Of a stretch of DNA of 64,000 bases, positions 41,643-51,235 are shown in pieces. The translations under genes and the position numbers were made by a program. This DNA is from Clostridiales bacterium (GTDB taxonomy: Bacteria; Bacillota; Clostridia; Christensenellales; Aristaeellaceae), in NCBI GenBank assembly GCA_012523405.1, contig JAAYIN010000072.1, positions 1 through 64,000 on the forward strand, given 5' to 3'. The notes beneath the pieces are model-generated. The model ran no database searches, was not told where the DNA came from, and saw nothing but the letters and a program-made list of their open reading frames with translations. The stretch's first letter is position 1; each line of letters opens with the position of its first letter.

Positions 41643-42944
41643 ATGAAAAAATCAAATATATTCTATCAACTCAAGGATTTTCTAATCCTCTGGGGTACTC
41701 AAGCCATGTCTTCGCTAGGAACGGCGATGACTAATTTCGCGTTGATTATTTGGGTCTATCAGCAAAAGGGCACGGCTTCCAGCCTAACGATGCTATCGGT
41801 TTGCTCGATGCTGCCCTCTATTTTCTTCTGCTTTATTGCAGGCACAATTGCAGATCGCTGGAATAAAAAGCATATCATGCTCGTTGCAGACCTGCTGGCG
41901 GCGCTTGGTACAGCCACCGTGCTGGTGCTCTACCTCACTTCATCTTTGGAAATTTGGCATCTATACATCATCAATTTCCTGCTCAGCTTCATGAATGCAT
42001 TTCAAAACCCTGCATCCTATGTCGCTACCAGCCTGCTCGTCCCCAAGCAATACTATGTGAAGGTCAGCGGACTTCAGGCATTTTCGGGCTCCGTGGTCAC
42101 CATCCTTGCACCTGCGCTGGGCAGTGCGATACTCGCCTTTGGCGGGCTTAAAACCGTGCTGCTGATCGACCTTAGCACGTTCTTGGTTGCCTTCCTCATT
42201 CTTCTCTTCTATATCAAGATTCCGGATGTCCCACAGGAAGTTCGCGAAAAAGCAGAAACCTTCTGGGAGAGCTGCATGGCGGGCATCAATTTCCTACGCG
42301 CAAATGTGCCCATGCTTCGGATCATCCTCTTCTTCGCGTTCATCAACTTCCTGTCCAAGATGGGCGGCTACGGCATGCTCGCGCCGCTGGTGCTTGGCAA
42401 AATGGGCGGCGATCAGATCGCCCTTGGCGTTGTGGAAGCAGCAGTCGGCATCGGTACGCTGGTTGGCAGTGTGATGGTCATGCTGAGCAAACCCGCCAAA
42501 AGCCGCGTGTTCATCATCTTCTTTAGCTGCGCCATTTCGTTCCTGCTGGGCGATGTGTGGCAGAGCCTGAGCCATTCGCTACCGCCTCTTGCGATAGGTG
42601 CGTTCGCCTCCAATCTCCCGCTCGCGTTCCTCAATGCGAACCTCACTGCGATCATGCGCATTCATGTGCCCACGACCATGCAAGGGCGCGTGTTCTCAGC
42701 GCGAGATACCATCCAGTTCAGCACCATGCCTGTGGGTCTTTTCCTTGGAGGTTTGCTCGCGGACTATGTGTTTGAGCCCCTGATGATGGGATCATCTCCG
42801 CTTCAGCAGGTTCTCTCCGTCGTCTTTGGCTCGGGCAAGGGTGCAGGCATCGCCGTGATGTTCTTCATCGTGGGCATCACTGGATTTGTGACCTGCATGA
42901 TCAGCCTCCAAAACCCCATCTACAAGCCCCTTGACAGTGAATAA
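41643..42944 (+). CDS. Major facilitator superfamily exporter (DHA3-like)
   Basis: 433 residues with about 12 hydrophobic spans; GGAGC ahead of the ATG. FLILWGTQAMSSLGTAMTNFALIIW and CFIAGTIADRWNKKHIML (the loop 2-3 motif GxxADRxxR/K-like) match the macrolide efflux/EntS group. It should export a small lipophilic compound such as a drug or siderophore using the proton gradient. It is a monocistronic unit followed by a terminator. Confidence 0.87.
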   Translation: MKKSNIFYQLKDFLILWGTQAMSSLGTAMTNFALIIWVYQQKGTASSLTMLSVCSMLPSIFFCFIAGTIADRWNKKHIMLVADLLAALGTATVLVLYLTSSLEIWHLYIINFLLSFMNAFQNPASYVATSLLVPKQYYVKVSGLQAFSGSVVTILAPALGSAILAFGGLKTVLLIDLSTFLVAFLILLFYIKIPDVPQEVREKAETFWESCMAGINFLRANVPMLRIILFFAFINFLSKMGGYGMLAPLVLGKMGGDQIALGVVEAAVGIGTLVGSVMVMLSKPAKSRVFIIFFSCAISFLLGDVWQSLSHSLPPLAIGAFASNLPLAFLNANLTAIMRIHVPTTMQGRVFSARDTIQFSTMPVGLFLGGLLADYVFEPLMMGSSPLQQVLSVVFGSGKGAGIAVMFFIVGITGFVTCMISLQNPIYKPLDSE

Positions 42945-42983
42945 CCCAAGGGAGGGTTAATAGAAAAGCTCTTTAGTAAAAAC

Positions 42984-43023
42984 AAAGATCGACTGCGAAT
43001 ATTTACCCGCGGTCGATCTTTTT
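42984..43023. terminator. Terminator between MFS gene and 43055 gene
   Basis: AAAGATCGAC and GTCGATCTTT form a 10-bp stem with T-run, with an inner CTGCG/CGCGG pairing. It serves the MFS gene and, on the other strand, the convergent gene. Confidence 0.82.
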
Positions 43024-43054
43024 ATAATGAAAAAGCGCTAGCTTAAACCTACCC

Positions 43055-43537
43055 TCACCTATCCTCAAGCATCATCATTTTGATGCGATTATCAATCTCG
43101 CGGATGTAGGTTTCCTTGTCGATTGCCTGTTCCAGATATTGCTTGTTGACGAAATAGAAGGCCATTTCCTCACTGACATCGTAATCGGTCAGGGGTGTTT
43201 GAGGCGTGACGTAGAAATAAGGCGATGCAATCTCTCTGTATTTCATGATCTGCTCCGCGGTTACCTGCATCTTTTGTCCGTCGAGCTGCGCAAGTTCACG
43301 CATCAAATCCTCAAGATTATACTCAATCGCCGCTCTTTCCTCGGGCGCAGCAGCGGATAGCAATGCCTCCGTCTTTTGGATGCTGGCTGTCAGCTGCGCC
43401 GCCTTCGTGTCATAATCCGCATTGATCCCCTCGTATGTTATGCCGCCAGTGCTGAGTACCCGCGCGTCCTTAATCTGGGCGTTCCAATAGCGAATCTCGC
43501 AGCGGTCGTTGATGAGGTCATAGACGAGATAAATTAT
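43055..43537 (-). CDS. Uncharacterised helical protein, start codon missing or unusual
   Basis: The frame is open from 43549 down to the stop at 43055. It encodes IIYLVYDLINDRCEIRYWN, then coiled-coil-like helices (TKAAQLTASIQKTEALLSAAAPEERAAIEY) and a conserved-looking end with YFYVTPQTPLTDYDVSEEMAFYFVNKQYL. A strong AAGGAGG (43538-43544) lies directly before the in-frame codons ATA and ATT, and no ATG, GTG or TTG occurs in frame until TTG 43363. Either the start is a rare codon or the original ATG has mutated. The function is unknown. Confidence 0.5.
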   Translation of the reverse strand: MIYLVYDLINDRCEIRYWNAQIKDARVLSTGGITYEGINADYDTKAAQLTASIQKTEALLSAAAPEERAAIEYNLEDLMRELAQLDGQKMQVTAEQIMKYREIASPYFYVTPQTPLTDYDVSEEMAFYFVNKQYLEQAIDKETYIREIDNRIKMMMLEDR

Positions 43538-43723
43538 CCTCCTTAGATATCAACTGATGATGCGTGTAAAGTCGGTATATCTAAACAACGCATATGGTTT
43601 GGAAATAATTCCCGTTTGGTTTTGCATTGCCTGTAACAAAGTGAAGCAATCTATTGTAAATATCTCGAGTCGGCGCTTTGTGATTGAATCTCAGGTCAAT
43701 TCGTGCTATAATATTTGGTATAA

Positions 43724-45277
<1,554 letters not shown>

Positions 45278-45282
45278 CAATC

Positions 45283-45331
45283 ACTGCCATGAACGGCCTG
45301 CAATGATGCGGCTGTTCATGGCAGTATTTTT
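45283..45331 (+). terminator. Terminator of the arabinofuranosidase gene
   Basis: ACTGCCATGAAC and GTTCATGGCAGT form a 12-bp perfect stem followed by ATTTTT. Confidence 0.88.
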
Positions 45332-45384
45332 GAAGCAATAGGAGAATTGCCCATAACCTATGAAATGACCCTTCAAAGGGGCAA

Positions 45385-45677
45385 TTGACAAGCCGCATAC
45401 CGCCATGGTATATTAATAGCAGTATGAGGTAACGCTTATGCTATCAATAAGATTTGTTGGAACGGAGCTGTGACGATGCGCAAATAATTCTGCCATTACC
45501 CAAAGAATATGAGTGGGTAAGGTATTAAGCTATTCATTCACCCGATGCTTTTTTGCAGGGGGATAGCTTTGCCGTGGCAGAACAGCGCAGCCGATAGGCT
45601 CTGTTTTTTGTTGCGTTTTTTTACCTTGCTCCCAATGACTCTCTGCTTACATCGCAGAGCCAAAGGAGGCATATTTT
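45385..45677 (+). promoter_or_regulatory. Promoter and attenuator-like leader of the ABC-F gene
   Basis: TTGACA (45385-45390), 18 bp, TATATT (45409-45414) start a leader of about 250 bases. It contains two tiny frames: MLSIRFVGTEL (45438-45473, GAGGT ahead) and MRK (45476-45487, GGAG ahead). Then follow paired segments TCTGCCA/TGGCAGA (45489-45495 with 45575-45581), TTACCC/GGGTAA and AAGCTAT/ATAGCTT inside it, and a terminator hairpin (about 45582-45610) with T-run. This is the layout of drug-induced ribosome-stalling attenuation known for ABC-F resistance genes. Confidence 0.72.
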
Positions 45678-47159
45678 ATGCAGATTTCGATTCGTAATGT
45701 ATCATTTACCTATGACGGGAGCTACACGCCCGTATTCACAAACGCCAGTGTACAGCTGGATACGAGCTGGAAGCTTGGGCTGGTTGGGCGCAACGGTCGA
45801 GGCAAAACCACGCTTCTTCGCCTGATGCTTGGGCAGCACGCCTATCAGGGCGTGATTGACCTGCCGCTCCCCGCGGCGTATTTCCCCTATGAGGTGGAGG
45901 ACGTAGAGCAGCTTGCTCTTTTTGTGATGCAGGAAGCCGCGCCGGACGCGCAGGAGTGGCAGCTTCGGAGGGAACTTTCGCTGCTGCAAGTCGATGACGA
46001 CATTCTCTACCGTCCGTTTTCTACCCTCAGCAAGGGCGAGCAAACCAAGGTACTCCTCAGCGCGCTCTTTGCCCGCGAGGACGTGTACCCCCTCATCGAT
46101 GAACCTACCAATCACCTCGACGTTCACGGCCGTGAGCTCGTCGCAGATTACCTCAAGAAGAAAGACGGCTTCTTGCTCGTCAGCCATGACCGCGCATTTC
46201 TTGATCGCTGCATCGACCATGTGGTGTCGATCAATCGCGATAATATCACGGTTATACAGGGCGACTACGAAACATGGGAGCGCGAATTCAACCGCCAAAA
46301 TGAATACGAGCAAGCCAGAAACCAAGACCTCAGGCGCGAAATCGGTCGCTTGGAGGAGAGTGCCAGAAAAACCGCCGAGTGGAGCGCGAAGGTTGAAAAA
46401 GGCAAATTCCACGTGCCCAAAAGCGACGTTGCCTTTTTGGATCGCGGATATGTTGGTGCACGTGCAGCTGCCATGATGAAGCGCTCCATGAGCACGATGA
46501 ACCGCCAAGACCGTGCCATCGAAGAAAAAAGCAATTTGCTCAAAAACGTGGAGCATGTTGGTCAGCTCAAACTGACCGTGCTAAAGCACCCCAAAACCGT
46601 GCTCATCAGCGTGAATGATGCCCATGTGCGCTATGATGACCGCATTGTCTGCGATCACATTACCTTTGAGTTGAGGCAAGGCGACCGCGTGGCGATCACA
46701 GGTGCAAACGGCGCAGGCAAGAGCAGCATCTTAAAGTCCCTCTGCGCTCAGTCAACTGCGCTCAAAGGTGATGTCAGCATTGCCACCAACCTCAAGATTT
46801 CTTATGTCCCTCAGGAAACAGACAGCCTATCGGGCGATATGCGCGACTACATCAAGCGAAGCGAGATCGACGAGACCCTCTTCAAGGCCATTCTGCGCAA
46901 CATGGATTTCTCGCGCGAGCAGTTCGAAAAAGACCTCGGCGAGCTAAGCCAAGGCCAGAAGAAGAAAATACTGCTCGCCGCCAGCCTCTGCACCCCCGCG
47001 CACCTCTACCTCTGGGATGAACCCCTCAACTACATCGATGTTCTGAGCCGTGTGCAGGTCGAGCAGCTTATCTGCGAATACGCGCCCACCATCCTCATCA
47101 TCGAGCACGACAAAACCTTCCTGCGAAACGTGTGTACAAGAGACGCAATTGTGCTGTAG
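45678..47159 (+). CDS. Lsa-like ABC-F ribosome protection protein
   Basis: 493 residues; AAAGGAGG ahead. Two ATPase domains without membrane spans: Walker A GRNGRGKTT and GANGAGKSS, signatures FSTLSKGEQTK and LGELSQGQKKK, Walker B LIDEPTNHLD and LWDEPLNYID. The linker between them (about residues 190-285) is long and charged, as in antibiotic-resistance ABC-F proteins, and the start (FTYDGSYTPVFTNASVQLDTSWKLGLVGRNGRGKTT) is close to Lsa proteins. Those displace lincosamides, streptogramin A and pleuromutilins from the ribosome. The structured leader upstream supports inducible resistance. The drug range is inferred from family only. Confidence 0.87.
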   Translation: MQISIRNVSFTYDGSYTPVFTNASVQLDTSWKLGLVGRNGRGKTTLLRLMLGQHAYQGVIDLPLPAAYFPYEVEDVEQLALFVMQEAAPDAQEWQLRRELSLLQVDDDILYRPFSTLSKGEQTKVLLSALFAREDVYPLIDEPTNHLDVHGRELVADYLKKKDGFLLVSHDRAFLDRCIDHVVSINRDNITVIQGDYETWEREFNRQNEYEQARNQDLRREIGRLEESARKTAEWSAKVEKGKFHVPKSDVAFLDRGYVGARAAAMMKRSMSTMNRQDRAIEEKSNLLKNVEHVGQLKLTVLKHPKTVLISVNDAHVRYDDRIVCDHITFELRQGDRVAITGANGAGKSSILKSLCAQSTALKGDVSIATNLKISYVPQETDSLSGDMRDYIKRSEIDETLFKAILRNMDFSREQFEKDLGELSQGQKKKILLAASLCTPAHLYLWDEPLNYIDVLSRVQVEQLICEYAPTILIIEHDKTFLRNVCTRDAIVL

Positions 47160-47202
47160 CAGGGGCTTTGCCCCTGCGCCCCACCAAAGGGATAGAATCC
47201 CT
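47160..47202 (+). repeat. Two small GC-rich hairpins
   Basis: CAGGGGC-TTT-GCCCCTG (47160-47176) and AAAGGGAT-AGA-ATCCCTTT (47184-47202) follow the ABC-F stop codon directly. They belong to the general class of GC-rich intergenic repeat seen at several borders here and may act as weak terminators. Confidence 0.6.
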
Positions 47203-47310
47203 TTGGAAACCCATGTCTGCGCTTTGTGCAGGTAGCGGGACGGCGGAGGCATGCTGGAATGCAACCTTAAGAAACGATTGAGTGAACAAACATCAATGTA
47301 AAAGTAACAA

Positions 47311-47350
47311 AAGATGAGGCGGAGATTTTGCTCCGCTTCATCTTTTTTTT
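47311..47350 (+). terminator. Terminator downstream of the ABC-F gene
   Basis: AAGATGAGGCGGAG and CTCCGCTTCATCTT form a 14-bp stem (one mismatch) followed by TTTTTTT. Confidence 0.88.
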
Positions 47351-47357
47351 CATTTAA

Positions 47358-47422
47358 TGGAAAGCTAGCTTGACATTTTATTCGAGAGTGATATACTGTG
47401 TTTGTGGAAAGCAAACTTTCCA
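47358..47422 (+). promoter_or_regulatory. Promoter and operators of the XRE-membrane protein operon
   Basis: TTGACA (47370-47375), 16 bp, TATACT (47392-47397). TGGAAAG-CAAA-CTTTCCA (47405-47422) is a perfect 7-bp inverted repeat at the start of the transcript. Another TGGAAAG (47358-47364), part of the palindrome AAGCTAGCTT, overlaps the -35 box. The XRE protein encoded next is the likely binder. Confidence 0.75.
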
Positions 47423-47438
47423 TAAAGGAGTGTTTACA

Positions 47439-47642
47439 TTGAAAAACCGATTGGAGGAAATCAGAAAAGCAAAGGGCATCAAGCAAGAAGAGCTTGCGGC
47501 TATGCTTGAGGTTTCAAGGCAGACGATTGGTTCTTTGGAAAATGGACGCTATAATCCTTCGATTATGCTCGCGTTCAAAATCGCCCGCTATTTCGGTATG
47601 AGCATTGAGGATGTTTTTATTTATGAGGAGGATGCACAATGA
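47439..47642 (+). CDS. Small XRE-family (YgzD-like) transcriptional regulator
   Basis: 67 residues from TTG 47439 with AAAGGAG 8 bases ahead. It is a single helix-turn-helix (LEEIRKAKGIKQEELAAMLEVSRQTIGSLENGRYNPSIMLAFKIARYF) with the short tail EDVFIYEED. The stop overlaps the next start (ATGA). This pairing with a small membrane protein is common in Firmicutes. It probably represses its own operon. Confidence 0.9.
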   Translation: MKNRLEEIRKAKGIKQEELAAMLEVSRQTIGSLENGRYNPSIMLAFKIARYFGMSIEDVFIYEEDAQ

Positions 47643-48070
47643 AGCGTAAAACCGTCAATGGCGTAATGGTTGCGTTGGGATTATTGTTACTACTGGCAGG
47701 TTTGTATCTAGTCAAAGCAGTTGCTGATCCGCAGGGAATTATGAAGTCACTCCCATATCTTTGCATCGGTATTGGATGCGGCGTTTTTGGTCATGGCATG
47801 GGCGAAATCATCAGCAGCAAAGCCATGAAAAATGACCCTGCGCGTGCAAAACAAATTCATATCGAGCAAAAGGATGAACGCAACCTCGCAATTGCATGTA
47901 AATCGAAGGCAAAAGCGTTTGATTTGATGATCTTTGTATTTGGTGCGTTGATGGTTTGCTTCGCACTCATGGGCGTTGATGTGATCGCGGTGCTCCTGTT
48001 GGTATTCGCCTATTTATTTGTAGTCGGGTACAGGGTTTACTTATCGATTCAATATAGCAAGGAAATGTAG
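47639..48070 (+). CDS. Small membrane protein coupled to the XRE regulator
   Basis: 143 residues with four hydrophobic spans: VMVALGLLLLLAGLYLV, LPYLCIGIGCGVFGHGMG, DLMIFVFGALMVCFALMG and VLLLVFAYLFVVGYRVY. A charged cytoplasmic segment between spans 2 and 3 contains KQIHIEQKDERNLAIACKSKAKAFD, a pattern recurring in XRE-linked membrane proteins of this kind. Function unknown. Translationally coupled to the regulator. Confidence 0.75.
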   Translation: MKRKTVNGVMVALGLLLLLAGLYLVKAVADPQGIMKSLPYLCIGIGCGVFGHGMGEIISSKAMKNDPARAKQIHIEQKDERNLAIACKSKAKAFDLMIFVFGALMVCFALMGVDVIAVLLLVFAYLFVVGYRVYLSIQYSKEM

Positions 48071-48129
48071 CAGCTAAAATCGCTAGCGGGCGTGCATTTC
48101 ATTTACATCAGAAAAGAGTGAAGATATCA

Positions 48130-48699
48130 ATGATGATGTTCCCCGTAGCTATCATGGCAATAGCGGACGAGAGTGACCGAATCTTTATGGAGCAGCTATA
48201 CTGCGATCATGAAAAGCTGCTTTACAAGAGAGCCTATCAAATTCTTAATAGCAAAGCAGATGCGGAAGATGCGGTAAACAATGCTTGCGTTGCTCTGATT
48301 AAAAAAATTCCTCTTTTGAGGACGCTTGAGTGTAACGTTTTGAGCAGCTATATTGTATCTACTATTGAGCGCGTCTCCATCAATCTGTTTAACAAGCGGA
48401 AACGAGACAATCTCTATACGTTTGGTGCTGAGGAAGACTTTATCAACGGCATGCCATCAGGCGACTTGGTCCCTGATGATCGGTTGATAAAGGATGGCGA
48501 TACTGAGGCGCTGTACCATGCTATTTTAAAACTGCCCCAGCGGGAGCGAAGCATGATGCAGATGAAGTATTACGATGGTCTGTCCAACGCTGAGATTGCA
48601 CAGGTATATGGCATCAAGCCTGATGGCGTGCGGGTCTATCTGTTTCGCGCCCGCGGGCACTTGAAAGAAATGTTGGGAGGAGAGAATGATGGCAAGTAA
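48130..48699 (+). CDS. ECF-type RNA polymerase sigma factor
   Basis: About 189 residues; ATG 48130 is preferred. Region 2 is the helix set FMEQLYCDHEKLLYKRAYQILNSKADAEDAVNNACVALIKKI, and region 4 is LPQRERSMMQMKYYDGLSNAEIAQVYGIKPDGVRVYLFRARGHLKEML. Region 2.3/2.4 (SYIVSTIERVSINLFNKRKR) is diverged from classical ECF factors. The start of the next gene overlaps its end. It should direct RNA polymerase to a small regulon controlled by the neighbouring membrane protein. Confidence 0.87.
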   Translation: MMMFPVAIMAIADESDRIFMEQLYCDHEKLLYKRAYQILNSKADAEDAVNNACVALIKKIPLLRTLECNVLSSYIVSTIERVSINLFNKRKRDNLYTFGAEEDFINGMPSGDLVPDDRLIKDGDTEALYHAILKLPQRERSMMQMKYYDGLSNAEIAQVYGIKPDGVRVYLFRARGHLKEMLGGENDGK

Positions 48700-49465
48700 G
48701 AACAATCATCAAGCCTTCAAAGCATCTGACGAGCTGCAACGGGACTATGAAGAACTTCTCTTGCGGATGGCATTTGCGCGGATTCAGGAGGAAAAAACCG
48801 CAAAGCTAGAGGACGAAATAGCCTTGCAGCAGGATACGCCAAGCGCAATGGACGATGAACTCGCGTCAATGCGCCCCAAAGTGCTGAGAACCATATCAAA
48901 CGCCATACTACAAGCTAATGTGAAGACGTTTGCTACCCGCACATTGCCCAAAGCCGCTAGACTTGCAGCGGCGTGCCTCCTGATATTCTTTATTGGTTTG
49001 ACAACCGCAATAGCCACGATTCCCTCTGTACGCGTGAAAGTGCTCGAACTGGTCTACAGCATGGAAAAGGAGTATACACAGATCACTTTGCAGGAAGCTA
49101 GTGAAGCCTTGTTTGACGTACCTGCGGAGTGGCAAGGGGCATACTATCCCTCCCAAATCCCAGAGATCTTTCTTCTTGAAAATATAGACACCGGCCCCGG
49201 GGTGTTTTCTGCTGAGTATAGAGATAGTACAAGGACGAAGGTGCTTGTGTTCTCCGAGCAGGGGGAGGACTCAGTTGCTCGCGTCGATACGGTGAATGCA
49301 GACGTAGAATACACCTTCATCCATGGATCGCTGGCTTTAGTCTCCCAGAAATCCGAGAAGACCACCATTGTCTGGCAAGAATTCGATCAGTACTTTATAC
49401 TTACTTATCCCGGCGAGAAATCCGATGCCATTGAAATGGCGGAGTCTGTTTATCGGGTGAAATAA
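48689..49465 (+). CDS. Membrane-anchored anti-sigma-like protein with DUF4367-type outer domain
   Basis: 258 residues from ATG 48689 (GGAGGAG ahead). The cytoplasmic part (residues 1-85) is helical. One membrane span follows (LAAACLLIFFIGLTTAIATI), then an outer domain with VPAEWQGAYYPSQIPEIFLLENI and YTFIHGSLALVSQKSEKTTIVWQEFDQYFILTYPG, as in DUF4367 proteins. The arrangement matches an anti-sigma factor holding the upstream ECF sigma at the membrane. It overlaps the sigma gene by 11 bases. Confidence 0.8.
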   Translation: MASKNNHQAFKASDELQRDYEELLLRMAFARIQEEKTAKLEDEIALQQDTPSAMDDELASMRPKVLRTISNAILQANVKTFATRTLPKAARLAAACLLIFFIGLTTAIATIPSVRVKVLELVYSMEKEYTQITLQEASEALFDVPAEWQGAYYPSQIPEIFLLENIDTGPGVFSAEYRDSTRTKVLVFSEQGEDSVARVDTVNADVEYTFIHGSLALVSQKSEKTTIVWQEFDQYFILTYPGEKSDAIEMAESVYRVK

Positions 49466-49494
49466 TGGGAAACAAAAAGGGTAGATGTGAATCA

Positions 49495-49535
49495 AAAACC
49501 GCCTGCGAATTGCTTGATTCGCAGACGGTTTTTGT
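49495..49535. terminator. Terminator between anti-sigma and SBP genes
   Basis: AAACCG-CCTGCGAAT and ATTCGCAG-ACGGTTT form a long stem with flanking A- and T-runs, serving convergent genes. Confidence 0.82.
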
Positions 49536-49564
49536 TTTGGAAAATAGCTTTTGCAATAGTCCGT

Positions 49565-50920
49565 TTACAGCCCGTCCTCCATTTCTACCATCCATGCCAG
49601 GCGATCCAGCTCCTTGACAAATTCCTGAGAGGATAGTGCGCCCGCCGCTAGTTGATCCTCTAGCAGCTGTACGTTCCAGCCTGCATCTGTCGCGATATAG
49701 AAAAGGCTCGGTGCGGGGAAATATAGCGTGTCCACATAGGACTGATATTGTGCTAGCTGCTCTGGCGATAAGGTATATACTCGTAATTTGGTTGACTCCA
49801 GCACCGTATGATAATTCATCAAATTGATGGTCAACTCTTCCCTAGTATCCGCGTCCAGTTCTTTTGATTTCAGTTTTTCCTCTGCCGCGGCTATCCTAGC
49901 AAGTGTGCTTGATAAACTCTCTTCATAGTTGGGGTTTAATACAGGGTCTGTCTCCTGATAAAACAAGGCTTTGGTTAAATCGGGCAGATTGGTTATGATA
50001 CGCTCGAGCAGATCAATGCTAAGCGCACTCTTGCTCGTGAGTGGGTTTATGGCATACATGCTCAAGTATGACTTGATCAAATGAGGCTGATTTTCATTGA
50101 TGCGCAATGATACGAGGGCTGAATCGGCGCTTATCCATCGATTAGAGGCAACAGACTCAAATAACTTCATGCTTCCTTTTGCAACGGGTTCAGTGCGATA
50201 GATTTCCGCACCAACTTCCTTGGCACGATCAAGAAGCGATATCAGCTCTTCGTTGTCAAATCGCAATGGTTCATCCGCATATTGGTGCTGCATGATGTAG
50301 TTTTCTACGAGAATGCTAATGAGCCAGCTGGTGTAGGAGTGCTTGTTATAGAGCTCTTTGACCCAACCGTTTTCGATGCTGATTTCGTGCTCGGGTTCGT
50401 CTTCGGTTCGCTGAGTCCAGTATGTCAAGAAATCTAAGAATTCAGGAAAGGAAGTTGGAATATCCGCTTCCGTCAAGCCCGCAGCATTCCAGCCTTCCTC
50501 ATCTATGGACCAAAATTCGTAGCTAATACCAAAGGGGATGGCATAGATTTTGCCATCCTGCATGACCTTGGAGACAATGGAGGGGTGCATCTTTTCAAGC
50601 TCGGTGCGAATGATTTCGTTTGCAGATAAATCAACGCAGTAGCCCTTGGACATGATCTGCTGGCAATCAAAGAATATACTGTTCATATTATAGACATCCG
50701 AGTTAAACTCGCCTGTCAGCAGTGCACCGCCCAATGCATAGGTGGTGTTATAATCCTCCTGGGTCCATGTACACTGCACATCAGGATGAGCCGCCTGAAA
50801 AGATTTGTACCCGTCGTTTTTATTGTTGAGACGATAGAATGTTAAAGTCTCAGCGAAGGCAGGCAAACCTAGTGAAAAGCATAAGAGGATGAGTAGAAGA
50901 AACGAAATTTTTTGTTTCAT
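49565..50920 (-). CDS. Orphan extracellular solute-binding protein
   Basis: About 451 residues from ATG 50920, with AAGGAAGG ahead. It has a signal peptide (MKQKISFLLLILLCFSLGLPAFAE) and no lipobox. The body shows the type 1 binding fold with FNSDVYNMNSIFFDCQQIMSKGYCVDLSANE, GKIYAIPFGISYEFWSIDEEGWNAAGL and, near the C-terminus, FPAPSLFYIATDAGW. There are no permease genes beside it, so it either serves a remote transporter or signals. The related pairs in this window (6688) are larger and belong to another subfamily. Confidence 0.82.
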   Translation of the reverse strand: MKQKISFLLLILLCFSLGLPAFAETLTFYRLNNKNDGYKSFQAAHPDVQCTWTQEDYNTTYALGGALLTGEFNSDVYNMNSIFFDCQQIMSKGYCVDLSANEIIRTELEKMHPSIVSKVMQDGKIYAIPFGISYEFWSIDEEGWNAAGLTEADIPTSFPEFLDFLTYWTQRTEDEPEHEISIENGWVKELYNKHSYTSWLISILVENYIMQHQYADEPLRFDNEELISLLDRAKEVGAEIYRTEPVAKGSMKLFESVASNRWISADSALVSLRINENQPHLIKSYLSMYAINPLTSKSALSIDLLERIITNLPDLTKALFYQETDPVLNPNYEESLSSTLARIAAAEEKLKSKELDADTREELTINLMNYHTVLESTKLRVYTLSPEQLAQYQSYVDTLYFPAPSLFYIATDAGWNVQLLEDQLAAGALSSQEFVKELDRLAWMVEMEDGL

Positions 50921-51095
50921 ATACGACAACCTTCCTTTTTGAATTTGTATTGCTTCATAGTAAGAGAGACAAAATAAAATCCAAAGCGTTACAGCTAAAA
51001 CAGATACATTGAAGTTGTTACAAATGAGGAGCGCGTATATAGGGGTCAAAGATAAAGCCAAGCATAGTAGCAAGAGGTACCTAAACCACACAAAA

Positions 51096-51122
51096 AAGGA
51101 ACGGACAAAATCCGTTCCTTCT
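51096..51122. terminator. Hairpin between SBP gene upstream region and PIN/TRAM gene
   Basis: AAGGAACGGA and TCCGTTCCTT form a perfect 10-bp stem with A/T flanks. It lies upstream of the SBP gene, so it is probably the terminator of something now lost, or insulates the promoter. Confidence 0.65.
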
Positions 51123-51124
51123 TA

Positions 51125-51235
51125 AATTCAAATCACTATCCGTGCAAAGCGCGGATCAATAAAGGGTTAAGGGCAATAAAACGAGCGAAGCTCCCCTTAT
51201 GGGGTGCGGGGGCTCCTCTCCGTCCCCTCCCTTAC
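51125..51235 (+). repeat. Dispersed intergenic repeat, related to 26835-26910
   Basis: It shares cgtgcaaagcgcg, aataaagggt, gagcttcgctc (inverted here) and ggggtgc elements with the block near 26835. It ends at the stop of the PIN/TRAM gene. Confidence 0.6.
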
